DNA from: Planctomycetaceae bacterium
GTDB lineage: Bacteria > Planctomycetota > Planctomycetia > Pirellulales > UBA1268
Assembly (NCBI GenBank): GCA_947449135.1
Contig: CANFQO010000004.1
Location: forward strand, 59,613 to 123,612
DNA length: 64,000 nt
Reading direction: 5' to 3'
Of this stretch, positions 21,921-31,618 are shown one piece after another (positions within the stretch are counted from its first letter, which is position 1; each line of letters begins with the position of its first letter). The notes under the pieces were generated by a model, which made no database searches, was not told the origin of the DNA, and saw nothing but the letters and a program-made list of their open reading frames with translations. The translations under genes and the position numbers were made by a program.

Positions 21921-22775
21921 GTGATCATCGTTCAGCTTAAACACGGCTTTGGGAATCAACTCTTTCAGTATGCGACTGCTCGTCGACTCTCGTTGACGTT
22001 GGGAGTGCCACTCAAGCTTGATCTGAGTTTCTACAGGACCCACCGGCTGCGGTCCTATGCTCTTGATCGGCTGAGCATCGAAGCCGATATCGCAACCGCC
22101 TTGGAGATGGTCCGTTGGCGGGGCCCGCGAGTGCTGATACCGATCACCCATCCGCTGGGAATGGTCCCACGCCTCGTGCGGGAACGTGCCTTCACGTTTG
22201 ATCCGTCGATTCTCGCGCTTCCAGATGGCCGTTGCCTTGACGGCTATTGGCAGTCGTACCGTTACTTCGAGGATGTTGCGCCGACCATCCGTCGGGAATT
22301 CGCGGTGAAAGCTCCACCGCCCGACCGCGACCGCCGACTGCTCAACAGGATGGAGCAACGCGATTCCATCTGCCTGCATGTGAGACGGGGGGATTACGTT
22401 TCGAATCCTGTCGTCCGTAAGTTCCACGGCTTCTGTTCCGAAGACTACTACCGTCGTGCTGTCGAGCAACTGGCTGCCCAGCTGCAATCCCCGGAACTCT
22501 TCGTATTTTCCGACGATATGCCCTGGGTGAAACAGCACCTCACGTTCGACATGCCAACGACCCACGTCGATCACCACGCCGCCGACAGCGCTCCCGAGGA
22601 ACTGCGACTGATGGCCGGCTGCCGGCATTTCGTCATCGCCAACAGCACGCTGAGTTGGTGGGCGGCCTGGCTGGCATCCGATCGTGGCGGCGTTGTGTAT
22701 GCGCCACGGCAGTGGTTTGCCGATCCCTCCATGAATAGCACCGACCTCATGCCACCCTCGTGGCATCGAATCTAG
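21921..22775 (+). CDS. Alpha-1,2-fucosyltransferase-like, glycosyltransferase family 11
   Basis: MIIVQLKHGFGNQLFQYATARRLSLTLGVPLKLDL..., HVRRGDYVSNP, FVFSDDMPWVKQHL, MAGCRHFVIANSTLSWWAAWLA. Confidence 0.93.
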   Translation: MIIVQLKHGFGNQLFQYATARRLSLTLGVPLKLDLSFYRTHRLRSYALDRLSIEADIATALEMVRWRGPRVLIPITHPLGMVPRLVRERAFTFDPSILALPDGRCLDGYWQSYRYFEDVAPTIRREFAVKAPPPDRDRRLLNRMEQRDSICLHVRRGDYVSNPVVRKFHGFCSEDYYRRAVEQLAAQLQSPELFVFSDDMPWVKQHLTFDMPTTHVDHHAADSAPEELRLMAGCRHFVIANSTLSWWAAWLASDRGGVVYAPRQWFADPSMNSTDLMPPSWHRI

Positions 22776-22826
22776 CTGGCAGTGGAAAAGGCATCCCCGA
22801 CCTGTTTCCACACGGTCGGCTGCACT

Positions 22827-23699
22827 TCAGCGTGGTGGCTGCCCGGTGCAGGCAGTCACAAACGCAGTCCCCGCCCGAGCCCCCGCCGATGTGTCGCTGA
22901 ACGGGAGGCTTGCGCGGACACGGCACAACGCCCGCCTGCCCCGTGCCCAGGCCGTTCGCAGGCCACGGAAGCGGCGATACTCTGGATGCGCGTCGAGGAC
23001 CATGCGTGCCTCGCGGGACTTCACCTCCTCGGACATGTGGTTCGTCAACTGATGCCCCCCGATCCGGATGATGGTGTTGAAGTGCGGAATGCACGCTGGC
23101 GGGCCGTATCGCTTCAGAAGCCGCAGGTAATACTCGCAGTCCATCAGCCAGACGAGGTCTTCGTCGAACAACAGCGGGTCCGCGTTCACGACTCCAAGCA
23201 GGCTCGGGGGCCCTATCGTGTTGACTCCATAGGTCATCGCCGCGCTGGCGAAAGGCGTGAGAGCTTGCGACATCCGTCCTTCCACCATGTGCATGGCGCG
23301 TCCCACACACCACCTCGCGCCTCGATGAAACTCCTGCATCATCTGCCCGAGACTGTCCGGGCCAAACAACAGGTCGTCCTGAAAGAGAATGCGAACCACG
23401 TCGCCAGTAGCCGCTCGAATGCCGGCGTTGAGAGTGTCCGTCGACCGACGCGTGCCGGGCCTGATGTGCACGATTGGCAGGAGATGTCGCCAGCGATCAA
23501 CCACCTGGGTGATCGAGTCATCCTGCGCATTGTCAGCCACGACCACTTCGATGTGCTTCCACTTCTGCAGGAAGATGGAGTGCAGTGCACATGCCAGATA
23601 TTCCGCCCCCTTGCCATGCATCTCATAGCACGGGATGACGACCGACACACGGCTTGAAGCAGCTTCTGGCACCTTGAGGCGGTCTCGGTTAGTTGCCAC
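22827..23699 (-). CDS. Glycosyltransferase family 2
   Basis: VSVVIPCYEMHGKGAEYLACALHSIFLQKWKHIEVVVADNAQDDSITQVVDRW...GDVVRILFQDDLL. GTG start at 23699 overlaps the stop of the upstream gene by about 11 bp. Confidence 0.85.
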   Translation of the reverse strand: MATNRDRLKVPEAASSRVSVVIPCYEMHGKGAEYLACALHSIFLQKWKHIEVVVADNAQDDSITQVVDRWRHLLPIVHIRPGTRRSTDTLNAGIRAATGDVVRILFQDDLLFGPDSLGQMMQEFHRGARWCVGRAMHMVEGRMSQALTPFASAAMTYGVNTIGPPSLLGVVNADPLLFDEDLVWLMDCEYYLRLLKRYGPPACIPHFNTIIRIGGHQLTNHMSEEVKSREARMVLDAHPEYRRFRGLRTAWARGRRALCRVRASLPFSDTSAGARAGTAFVTACTGQPPR

Positions 23700-24669
23700 G
23701 CACCCAGCGTGTGTACCACCGCGGCAGAAACCGGGCACACTGCCAGGGCGCGGCCCTCTTGAGTATCTCGAAGTACCACGGCCCCGATTCGTAAGCGCGG
23801 CCATCCTGCCCGATGCGCGTGAAAAACGTCACGTCCGTAGGGTAGCTCGGGGCATCCCAGATGTCGACCTGATTGTATTCGTATGACGAAGTCGGGAGCG
23901 TCGTGGTGCCGGTAATGCATCCCTCAACGAGGGCGTTCACGGAGCTCCACTTGCGCTCGTGGAAATCGCCCCCTCGCCTGTCCCAATTGGATCCTGAGAC
24001 ATAGTGCAGAAACGCGTGCTCCCAGATTTCAATCGCAAAGCGGTCATCGTATTGATCGAGGAACGCGTCGGGCAGACAGGAGTGATTCCCGTTCCTCGTA
24101 TTGATCTTGCCGGAGTACGCGAAGCCGCGGACCTTCGCCGTCGGGTGATTCCTCAAATAGTGATAGAGGCCACCACCGGTGTCGGTGTGGACGCCCTCAA
24201 TACACGCTGGGGTGAAATCCAGATCCGTGACAGATGGCACAAGAGCCGTGTTGATGGCGAGTATTCCCGAACCAACCAGATACCGCACGTTGCCACGACG
24301 ATCTTTGCGGCCAGCCAACGCGTAACCGTCGAGAAAGTCGCGAAATGAAAAGTCTCGCAGCAGGAACATGTCGGAATCGATCAGGCAAATGATCGAGCCC
24401 GGTGGTGGTTTCGGCTGATTGCGAAGCACCCCGTGAATGAGCTGCGAGTGCGCGTGGGATGGCTGCAGCGATTTGTCAGGGGCAGCAACGCTCAGCGTCG
24501 GCAAGGAGAGGTCTGCAGCGGCGGCGGCGATATCGGCACGTGCGGACTCGCTGGTTGCCGAGTTGACGATTCGCAACTCGTAGTCGTCACGAAGAAATCG
24601 CCGGAAACATCGTGCCTGAACCGTCATGAACTCAGGCCGATTCGGATAGAACGCGTAGATGATGACCAT
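23689..24669 (-). CDS. Putative GT-A-like glycosyltransferase / hypothetical in glycan locus
   Basis: VIIYAFYPNRPEFMTVQARCFRRFLRDDYELRIVN...SIICLIDSDMFLLRDFSF (DxD-like DSD)...GSGILAIN. Start codon uncertain. Confidence 0.6.
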   Translation of the reverse strand: MVIIYAFYPNRPEFMTVQARCFRRFLRDDYELRIVNSATSESARADIAAAAADLSLPTLSVAAPDKSLQPSHAHSQLIHGVLRNQPKPPPGSIICLIDSDMFLLRDFSFRDFLDGYALAGRKDRRGNVRYLVGSGILAINTALVPSVTDLDFTPACIEGVHTDTGGGLYHYLRNHPTAKVRGFAYSGKINTRNGNHSCLPDAFLDQYDDRFAIEIWEHAFLHYVSGSNWDRRGGDFHERKWSSVNALVEGCITGTTTLPTSSYEYNQVDIWDAPSYPTDVTFFTRIGQDGRAYESGPWYFEILKRAAPWQCARFLPRWYTRWVRGN

Positions 24670-24784
24670 ACAGGCTGGCGCTGAGCGATCGAGGGCAATG
24701 GAGGACTTCTCACCGGCAACGATCAGACCGTGCCCCCCCCCAACCGAGGACGAGGCGGGGACGGCACCTTGGTTTGGCCGATCG

Positions 24785-25891
24785 CTATGTGCGCACAGTG
24801 AGCACGGGCCCACTCGGTGATTGTGGCGAGGAATCCAGGCGTTTCGCAAGTTGCATGAACGGTCGCTCCACGATCATGTAGCTGAGAGTTGAAACGGTCA
24901 GCGTACCCACCAGATACAGCACAACCTGCCAAGCAGGAGGAATCCATTGGAACCTGCTGTTCATGACCACGGAACGGACGAGCATGTTGCAGAGATACGC
25001 TGAGTAGGAGATCGTGGCAATCCACCGAATCGCTGCGGGCACGAACCGACCCGGAAGGGTTGTGATTCGGGCAAAAAGCGGCAACATCAGCGCCGCTCCA
25101 AGCGGGCAGATGAAAAGAAGCCCGGTGCGGGCGAAAAATGAATGACTGGGTGACGAACTCCAGACGAAGCCCACGCAGAAGATGACGAAAGCCAAGCCCA
25201 GGATAGCGAGTGTCTGGCGGATGGCACGGTTTTCAAATGCTCCCTCCTCATTGAAGCACGCTATCAGAACGCCCACCCCAATCGCATCCAGCCGGAACAG
25301 TGCGACTTTGCGAACGCCTTCATCCCACGTGGGATCAGCAAACGCAACGAAAACGCAACGGGCGACCAATGGCAGCACCATCAGAATACAGGCCATGAAC
25401 ACGAATCCACGCCGCGCCGGGAGACACCAGCCACTGCCGATCAGAAGCAGGGGAGCCAGGAGATAAAACCATTCCTCCACAGCGAGGCTCCACGCCTCGG
25501 GGAAGAAATACGGGTGGGGCCAGCAGAGATTCTGGACATACAGCAGAAACGGCCATATCGCCGACCAAGAGATTGCTTTGTATCTACCGACGTAGATGGC
25601 ATTGATTAAGAGATACACGAGATACGCCGGAACGGTCCGCAGCCACCTGCGGCGCCAGAAGCGGGCAAGGGAGAGCGTGCCACTGGTGTAGCTGCGATAG
25701 AGAATTCCACCAACAAGAAACCCGCTCAGCGCAAAGAAAATCTCAACTCCCACCACGCCGCATTCTCCGATACGCAGACTCGTCGACTTGGGGATGGCAG
25801 GCAAGATCGCCATGTGCGCCAGCAGCACCATGATAATGGCGGTGGCTCGCACAAGATCGAGACCGACAATCCGTTCGGGTGCCCGACTCAT
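24785..25891 (-). CDS. Acyltransferase 3 (O-acetyltransferase) family membrane protein
   Basis: ERIVGLDLVRATAIIMVLLAHMAILP...VEIFFALSGFLVGGILYRSYTSGTLSLARFWRRRWLRTVPAYLVYLL...EAWSLAVEEWFYLLAPLLL. Confidence 0.92.
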   Translation of the reverse strand: MSRAPERIVGLDLVRATAIIMVLLAHMAILPAIPKSTSLRIGECGVVGVEIFFALSGFLVGGILYRSYTSGTLSLARFWRRRWLRTVPAYLVYLLINAIYVGRYKAISWSAIWPFLLYVQNLCWPHPYFFPEAWSLAVEEWFYLLAPLLLIGSGWCLPARRGFVFMACILMVLPLVARCVFVAFADPTWDEGVRKVALFRLDAIGVGVLIACFNEEGAFENRAIRQTLAILGLAFVIFCVGFVWSSSPSHSFFARTGLLFICPLGAALMLPLFARITTLPGRFVPAAIRWIATISYSAYLCNMLVRSVVMNSRFQWIPPAWQVVLYLVGTLTVSTLSYMIVERPFMQLAKRLDSSPQSPSGPVLTVRT

Positions 25892-26013
25892 GACGTCCTG
25901 CTCGTTTCCTGGTCCATACAGATTGTCACTGCGAAACCTCTTCCGACTTGGCTCCGCCGGTGACCGGGGAAAACGCGCAGATGATGACCATGCAAGACCC
26001 GTCTTCGTTTGAC

Positions 26014-26048
26014 ATAAAAGCCCCGGACGGAAGTCCGGGGACACCGGG
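26014..26048 (+). repeat. REP-like hairpin element, left member of inverted pair
   Basis: ataaaagCCCCGGACggaaGTCCGGGGacaccggg; 8-bp perfect stem with GGAA loop. Confidence 0.75.
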
Positions 26049-26096
26049 CCGTTGGGCTTTTCCGAGTTCTACATACCAAGCGGGACGATGTTCTCT

Positions 26097-26131
26097 CCCG
26101 GTGTCCTCCGGCTTCCGCCGGGGGATTTTAT
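26097..26131 (-). repeat. REP-like hairpin element, right member of inverted pair
   Basis: Reverse complement ataaaatCCCCCGGCggaaGCCGGAGGacaccggg; 29/35 identical (by eye) to 26014-26048, same GGAA loop. Confidence 0.75.
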
Positions 26132-26160
26132 TGAAGGGGTTCGTTATTCCCTCACAATAT

Positions 26161-26197
26161 CAAACAAAAACCCTGCCGGGAGGGGCTCCCGGCAGGG
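26161..26197 (-). terminator. Intrinsic terminator of the cysteine-rich protein gene
   Basis: On the minus strand CCCTGCCGGGAG-CCC-CTCCCGGCAGGG followed by TTTTTGTTTG: perfect 12-bp stem plus T-tract. Confidence 0.9.
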
Positions 26198-26241
26198 CTC
26201 GTTGTGATTGAAGCGGACGGCTCTGATCCATCTGCGACGGA

Positions 26242-26748
26242 CTAGAAACCTGAGTAGGTGACGAGGATGTCGCCGTGCTTCTGGAAGCGGATGATCACCG
26301 AGCAGCCGCAGGCGTAGTCATACTTCACCTGGCCGCAGCCGAGCAGCGTGCACCGCGAAGTCTCGCAGGGGCAGCCCTGGCAGCAGGCCGGCAGGCAGAC
26401 CGGAACGGCTACCATCTTGCAGGTCTCCGGGCTCGTCGGATTGAGGACCGTCTCGTAGGTCGGCTCCTCGCAGCAGCCCTTCGCACACTTGTGCTTGTGG
26501 GCATGCTTGTGGCGATACTTGATGCAGGGATTTGTAGGGCAGCAGGTCTCGGCACCACAGTCGGGCTCAAGGCCGCATGACGGCTCGAGGGTGCAGGCCG
26601 GCTCGAATGCCGAGCAGCCAACTTCAGCAGGTGCCGCACAGCCCGGATCGGCTTGGCGACGATGATGGCCAAAACCCGCGTCGGCGAGCGAGGCGACGGC
26701 AAACGACAGGACGGCCGCAAGACCGCAGAGAAACAGCGAACGACTCAT
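26242..26748 (-). CDS. Small secreted Cys/His-rich protein of unknown function
   Basis: MSRSLFLCGLAAVLSFAVASLADA signal peptide, then about 21 Cys and a KYRHKHAHKHKC segment in about 145 residues. Confidence 0.75.
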   Translation of the reverse strand: MSRSLFLCGLAAVLSFAVASLADAGFGHHRRQADPGCAAPAEVGCSAFEPACTLEPSCGLEPDCGAETCCPTNPCIKYRHKHAHKHKCAKGCCEEPTYETVLNPTSPETCKMVAVPVCLPACCQGCPCETSRCTLLGCGQVKYDYACGCSVIIRFQKHGDILVTYSGF

Positions 26749-27036
26749 GAAGTGAGCCTCCAAAAGAAAAGCTGGCAGTGACTGGGGGGACCGCAGAAAA
26801 TTTCCCGCGGGCGAAGCCGGGATGCCGCCCGAAAGCTTCGAGCAACTCTGACACACAGATGGCAAATGTCAAAAAACGCTGTTTTCACCTCGTTTCGGTC
26901 TCAATTCCCACGGTGTGTTCAGAACGGCCACCACCCGGTTGCAGCCATAGTGCACGCCCGTATACACTTCGGCAAAGCCGGCAGGATGCGGCAACCGATC
27001 TGAATGTATTGACTACCCATCCAACTGGAGGCCCGC

Positions 27037-27273
27037 GTGACGACGTTGCAAGAGATCATCGCCGCAGTGAAGTCTCTGAGCCCGGCCGACAGGCTCCGTC
27101 TCGTCGACACTGTGTGGGACGAGACATCGCCCGACACGTGGCCGACACCGAGCGAGGAGTGGATCAAGGAAGTACAGCGGCGGTCATCTGAGTACGACGC
27201 CGGCCGAATGTCTGCCTCACCGTGGCCTGAAGTGCAGGCCCGCGCCCGGCGAAAGGCCGGCCTCGATGGCTGA
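27037..27273 (+). CDS. Addiction-module antitoxin component (TIGR02574-like)
   Basis: GTG start with upstream ctggagg; MTTLQEIIAAVKSLSPADRLRLVDTVWDETS...PTPSEEWIKEVQRRSSEYDAGRMSASPWPEVQARARRK typical of the family; overlaps the downstream toxin gene. Confidence 0.88.
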   Translation: MTTLQEIIAAVKSLSPADRLRLVDTVWDETSPDTWPTPSEEWIKEVQRRSSEYDAGRMSASPWPEVQARARRKAGLDG

Positions 27274-27559
27274 AGTGCTGATCCTGCAGGCGGCCGACGA
27301 CGAGTACGTCGCGGCCCTGCAGTGGTACGCCGAACGAAGCATCGCCGCAGCAATCGGATTCGAAGCGGCTGTCGCCTGCGCAATTGATTCGATCACCGTT
27401 CAGCCCAACTGGCCTCCTGCCTGCGACGAACGGCATCGATTCATCATTGTTCGTCGATATCCGTTCCAGGTCATCTATCGCATCGATGACCCCGCTTCCA
27501 TCGTGGTTGTTGCAATAGCCCATTGCAGCCGTCAGCCTGACTACTGGCGTTACCGGTAA
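27266..27559 (+). CDS. RelE/ParE-family toxin
   Basis: AADDEYVAALQWYAERSIAAAIGFEAAVACAIDSITVQPNWPPACDERHRFIIVRRYPFQVIYRIDDPASIVVVAIAHCSRQPDYWRYR. Confidence 0.9.
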   Translation: MAEVLILQAADDEYVAALQWYAERSIAAAIGFEAAVACAIDSITVQPNWPPACDERHRFIIVRRYPFQVIYRIDDPASIVVVAIAHCSRQPDYWRYR

Positions 27560-27593
27560 TCTAAATCAAGGCATCGGCAAATCAATCGCAACG

Positions 27594-28739
27594 TCACGCC
27601 ATCATCTGGCGGAAGCGGCCGAAGAGATAGGCGGAATCGTGCGGGCCGGCGGCCGCTTCGGGGTGATACTGCACGCTCGCGGCGTTGGCCGTGGCATGAC
27701 GCACGCCCTCGATCGTGCCGTCGTTGAGATTCCGATGGGTGACCAACAGTTCCGGGGGCAGCGTCGCCTCGTCCACGGCAAAGCCATGGTTCTGAGACGT
27801 GATCTCCACCTTGCCGGTCTCGAGGTCCATCACCGGCTGATTGGCGCCACGATGGCCAAACTTCAGCTTGTAGGTCTTCGCGCCGCAGGCCAGTGAGAGG
27901 AGCTGGTGGCCGAGGCAGATGCCAAACATCGGCACCTTGCCGATCAGATCGCGGACGGTGTCGACGCAATAACCGAGCACCTCAGGATCGCCGGGGCCGT
28001 TGGAGAGAAACACGCCGTCGGGTTTGTGGGCGAGCACCTCGGCCGCCGTGGCCTTGCCAGGCAGCACGGTCACGCGACAGCCGGCGCTGGCGAGATGCCT
28101 CGCGATGTTCCATTTCATCCCATAGTCGAGCGCGACCACGTGCTTCGTGCCTGACAAGGCAGCCGGAGGCGGCGGAAACACGCCCCCTTCCAGCGGCTGC
28201 GGCAGCGGCCGCGCCCATTCGTCGAGCGTCTCGGTCCACTCGCTGTCGGCTACCGGCATCACCTCGCGGACGAGATCGCGGCCCACCAGCGTCGGCGCGG
28301 TCCTGGCCATCTCGACAAGCTTCGCCGGATCGAGCACCTCGCTCGACACCACCCCCGTCATCGCCCCGCGAATCCGCAGCCGGCGAACGAGCGCCCGCGT
28401 GTCGATGCCCGCGAGCCCCACGACACCGGCCCGCGCGAGATAGTCACCGAGCGTGCCCGTGGCGGTGAAGTTGCTGGCAATGCGGCTGGCCTCACGGACG
28501 ATGAAGCCCGCCATCTGCAGTTTCCCGCTCTCGATGTCGTCCTCGTTCACGCCGTAATTGCCGATCTGCGGCGCGGTCATCGTGAGAATCTGACCACGGT
28601 AGCTGGGATCGGTGAGGATCTCCTGATACCCAGTCATCGAGGTGTTGAAGCAGACCTCACCGGAAACGGTGCCCGTGGCCCCAAACGACTCACCGAAATA
28701 AACCGTGCCGTCTTCGAGTGCCAGTGCCGCGCGTGCCAC
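27594..28739 (-). CDS. carA: Carbamoyl-phosphate synthase small subunit
   Basis: [59 protein letters not shown] and GATase motif [33 protein letters not shown]. Confidence 0.97.
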   Translation of the reverse strand: MARAALALEDGTVYFGESFGATGTVSGEVCFNTSMTGYQEILTDPSYRGQILTMTAPQIGNYGVNEDDIESGKLQMAGFIVREASRIASNFTATGTLGDYLARAGVVGLAGIDTRALVRRLRIRGAMTGVVSSEVLDPAKLVEMARTAPTLVGRDLVREVMPVADSEWTETLDEWARPLPQPLEGGVFPPPPAALSGTKHVVALDYGMKWNIARHLASAGCRVTVLPGKATAAEVLAHKPDGVFLSNGPGDPEVLGYCVDTVRDLIGKVPMFGICLGHQLLSLACGAKTYKLKFGHRGANQPVMDLETGKVEITSQNHGFAVDEATLPPELLVTHRNLNDGTIEGVRHATANAASVQYHPEAAAGPHDSAYLFGRFRQMMA

Positions 28740-28822
28740 GCCAAAATCCCTCGTTCGAGTGGTGTCATGCCGTTGTAAATGGCATCATAGCACATGCGCG
28801 GCGACGTTCAGCCACGCTGCCC

Positions 28823-30277
28823 TCACGGCGTGGGCGTGGCCGTCACGAGCACATCCTGTGGATCCTCGACGAGCACGAGCCCGCGGAACCGCACCTCCTG
28901 CGGCACGGTGTTCGAGTGCAACTGCAGGCCGATCGGCCCGCTCTCGCAGAGTTCCGGCTTGGGATCGGTCCAGTCGAGCACCTCTTTCCCATTCACGGCA
29001 AACCGGATCCGGCTGCCGATGGCCAGAATTTCCATTTGGTTCCAGTCGTGCTGCCTGCCGGCGGCCTTCGCCCTGCCATCCTGATCGGGGCTGATGCCAT
29101 TGCGACGATGGAGGTCAAAGAGCCCATAGCCCGAGGGAAACATGACCAGGTGGCCCTGGTAGCTCGACGCCTCGCCATCCTTCTCGAACTTCTTTCCCCA
29201 GATGGCGACGCCCGAGTGCATCTCGCTCGTCACGAGTTTGCCCTCAAGGAGCAGGCGGAAATTGCGATAGGGCTTCTTGGTGAGGAGATAGGTGCTCACC
29301 TGCGGCGCGTTGGCTTCAGTGTTTCGTCCCACGATCTCACCACCCTCGACCGACCAGTAGGGATCGACGTGTCCCTCCCAGCCCTCGATGTCGCGACCAT
29401 TGAAGAGCTTGACTGCCTTGGACTGCTCCGCTTCCGGCAGCTTGACCGTGGCTGACCAGCCGGCGGCTGCAGCCGCCTCGGCCGGTGACGCAGCGAGTTC
29501 GGCAACAGGCGTGCCGTCGTCCTGAAGCTTGCCGGCAGCCCAGAGCGTGCCCCGCGTCATCATGTCGAGGAACTGAGGCATCTCGACCGTGGGCGTGTAG
29601 TGACCGATCGTCGTTCCAAAGACTCTCGCCTTGCCATATTGATTGGTCCAGATGATTGTCTGCTTGGTCTTCCGCTCCCGGCTCATCGCCTCGGCCAGCG
29701 GCTTGGCCGTGTCGAACACCTTGTCGCAGTAATACAGCTCTTCGTTTGGAATCTTCCATTCCTTGGGCAGACCCTTGAGGATCGGGTGCTCGGCAATGAG
29801 ATTCGCGGTGTATTCATAGTGCGCCCCATGGCCGGGCGACTGGATGCCGCAGAATTTGAACCAGTCGTCGTTGCCGGCCCGGTAGCAGTGCATCGCGCAG
29901 TGCATGAGCACGGCCGGGGTTCCCTTTTCGTGCTCGGCGACGATCTGCTTGAGGAACTCGGGGTCCTTGACGTCGGCGAAGCACTCGTTGTGGAAGACCA
30001 CGTCATAGCCCTTCGACCAGTCGGGCTTGGAATAGATGGAGACCTTGTGGCCCGTGCTCGCGCCTCCCTCATGGATCACGGTGCAGTTGATCCTGGCCCG
30101 CGAGGCCAGGCCCTCCGTGATCACCTTTTTCTGCCCGTCGTAGTCATGGCAACAGCCGCCAGTGATGTAGAGCACTTCGAGCGGCTTCGTCGCTTCGGCG
30201 GCTACCGCCACGACTCCGTCGACGACGGTCAGGCCGCTGGCGAGCAGGCAAGACAGACCGATCGCCAAGCGACGCAT
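28823..30277 (-). CDS. Secreted ThuA-domain / DUF1080 (3-keto-disaccharide hydrolase-like) fusion
   Basis: Signal peptide; VLYITGGCCHDYDGQKKVITEGL (ThuA); C-terminal KLFNGRDIEGWEGHVDPYWSVEGGEIVGRN...LLEGKLVTSEMHSGVAIWGKKFEK (DUF1080). Confidence 0.9.
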   Translation of the reverse strand: MRRLAIGLSCLLASGLTVVDGVVAVAAEATKPLEVLYITGGCCHDYDGQKKVITEGLASRARINCTVIHEGGASTGHKVSIYSKPDWSKGYDVVFHNECFADVKDPEFLKQIVAEHEKGTPAVLMHCAMHCYRAGNDDWFKFCGIQSPGHGAHYEYTANLIAEHPILKGLPKEWKIPNEELYYCDKVFDTAKPLAEAMSRERKTKQTIIWTNQYGKARVFGTTIGHYTPTVEMPQFLDMMTRGTLWAAGKLQDDGTPVAELAASPAEAAAAAGWSATVKLPEAEQSKAVKLFNGRDIEGWEGHVDPYWSVEGGEIVGRNTEANAPQVSTYLLTKKPYRNFRLLLEGKLVTSEMHSGVAIWGKKFEKDGEASSYQGHLVMFPSGYGLFDLHRRNGISPDQDGRAKAAGRQHDWNQMEILAIGSRIRFAVNGKEVLDWTDPKPELCESGPIGLQLHSNTVPQEVRFRGLVLVEDPQDVLVTATPTP

Positions 30278-30412
30278 AAGGGCAAAGCGGATCACGGCAG
30301 GGATTCCTTGTGATGGCCGGGGGAGTGTTCCTCGGGAAGTATGCTCCGGGTGGACGCGCGCAGTGTCAAGCGGCACGGCACCCGATGCCGCGGCGGGCAC
30401 TTGCGACCAGCA

Positions 30413-31546
30413 TCATGTTCGCGTGCGCTTCGACACTGGCAGGACCAGCCTGGCAATCCGGCGGCCGGGGGACGTCATCGCCAGCAACTCGAGTGCCGTG
30501 GCCGTCACCCACCGGCGGCCTCGCATGGCCAGGCCGATGCGACCCGCCGTGCAGGACACGACGTCGAGCGTAATGCGGTGATGCGTGACCGAGTGCGCGA
30601 TCTTCCCGCGCCGTTCGGTCGCTCCGCATGAGAGGCCGCCCAGCACCTCAGATCGCTCGATGCCCCGCCGCACACTCCGCAGGCCCCCCGGCACCCGCGG
30701 AAAATCCCAGAGCCCTTCCCACCACTCGCCCGGCCCGCGTTGCACGACGAGCACCCGAGCCCCGCGCCGCACGACGACAGCCGTCTCGTGGACCACCTTG
30801 ACCGCGCGGCGGCTGGCCTTCGCAGGGATCTCGGCCACACGATCAGTTCTTCGGGCCTCGCAATGGTCAGCGAGCGGACAGGTTCCACAGAGCGGTTGCT
30901 CTGGCGTGCAGACCATGGCGCCCAGATCCATCAACGCCTGATTGAAACGCCCCGGATGCTGCCGTGGCACGAGACCAGTGGCGATCTCCCAGATCGGCTC
31001 ATCACTCCCCGGGCCGTCGAACGGTTTCGCATATCCGACCAGCCGGGCGATGACACGCCGCGAGTTGGCCTCAACGATCGGTTCGGGCTGATCCAACGCA
31101 ATCGATGCGATCGCTCCGGCCGTATAGCGACCGATCCCCGGAAGGGTGCGCAGGCCGACGACGGTCTGCGGAAATTCGCCGCCATGCTCAGCGACGAGTT
31201 TTTTCGCCGCGGCGTGCAGCTGCCGCGCACGGCGGTAGTACCCCAGCCCTTCCCAAAGTCTGAGCACGTCGTGCTCGGTCCCCGCTGCCAAGGCCGTCAC
31301 GGTGGGAAACCGCTCCAGAAAGCGGAGATAAAAATCCTTGACCCGCTCCACCTGCGTCTGCTGGAGCATGATCTCGCTCACCCAGACGCGATAGGGATCC
31401 TGCGATCGCCGCCAGGGCAGATCCCGCCGGGCACGGGCGTACCAGCGAAGCAACGCGTTGGCGACGGCAGCCGAATCGGCCGGCCCGATCACCCCCGCGG
31501 CCTGCCTGCGGCGGCGTCTGCCTGCGACCTTCCCGGCCTTCTTCAC
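30413..31546 (-). CDS. mutY: A/G-specific adenine glycosylase
   Basis: RDLPWRRSQDPYRVWVSEIMLQQTQVERVKDFY, TLPGIGRYTAGAIASIA, FNQALMDLGAMVCTPEQPLCGTCPLADHC (4Fe-4S), NUDIX-like C-terminus. GTG start proposed. Confidence 0.93.
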   Translation of the reverse strand: MKKAGKVAGRRRRRQAAGVIGPADSAAVANALLRWYARARRDLPWRRSQDPYRVWVSEIMLQQTQVERVKDFYLRFLERFPTVTALAAGTEHDVLRLWEGLGYYRRARQLHAAAKKLVAEHGGEFPQTVVGLRTLPGIGRYTAGAIASIALDQPEPIVEANSRRVIARLVGYAKPFDGPGSDEPIWEIATGLVPRQHPGRFNQALMDLGAMVCTPEQPLCGTCPLADHCEARRTDRVAEIPAKASRRAVKVVHETAVVVRRGARVLVVQRGPGEWWEGLWDFPRVPGGLRSVRRGIERSEVLGGLSCGATERRGKIAHSVTHHRITLDVVSCTAGRIGLAMRGRRWVTATALELLAMTSPGRRIARLVLPVSKRTRT

Positions 31547-31618
31547 GCGAGCCCCTTGCAAACGGGTTTTTCTTGGGTTCCAAACACAGAGTCTAGAGTG
31601 ATCCGGAAAGAGTGATCC

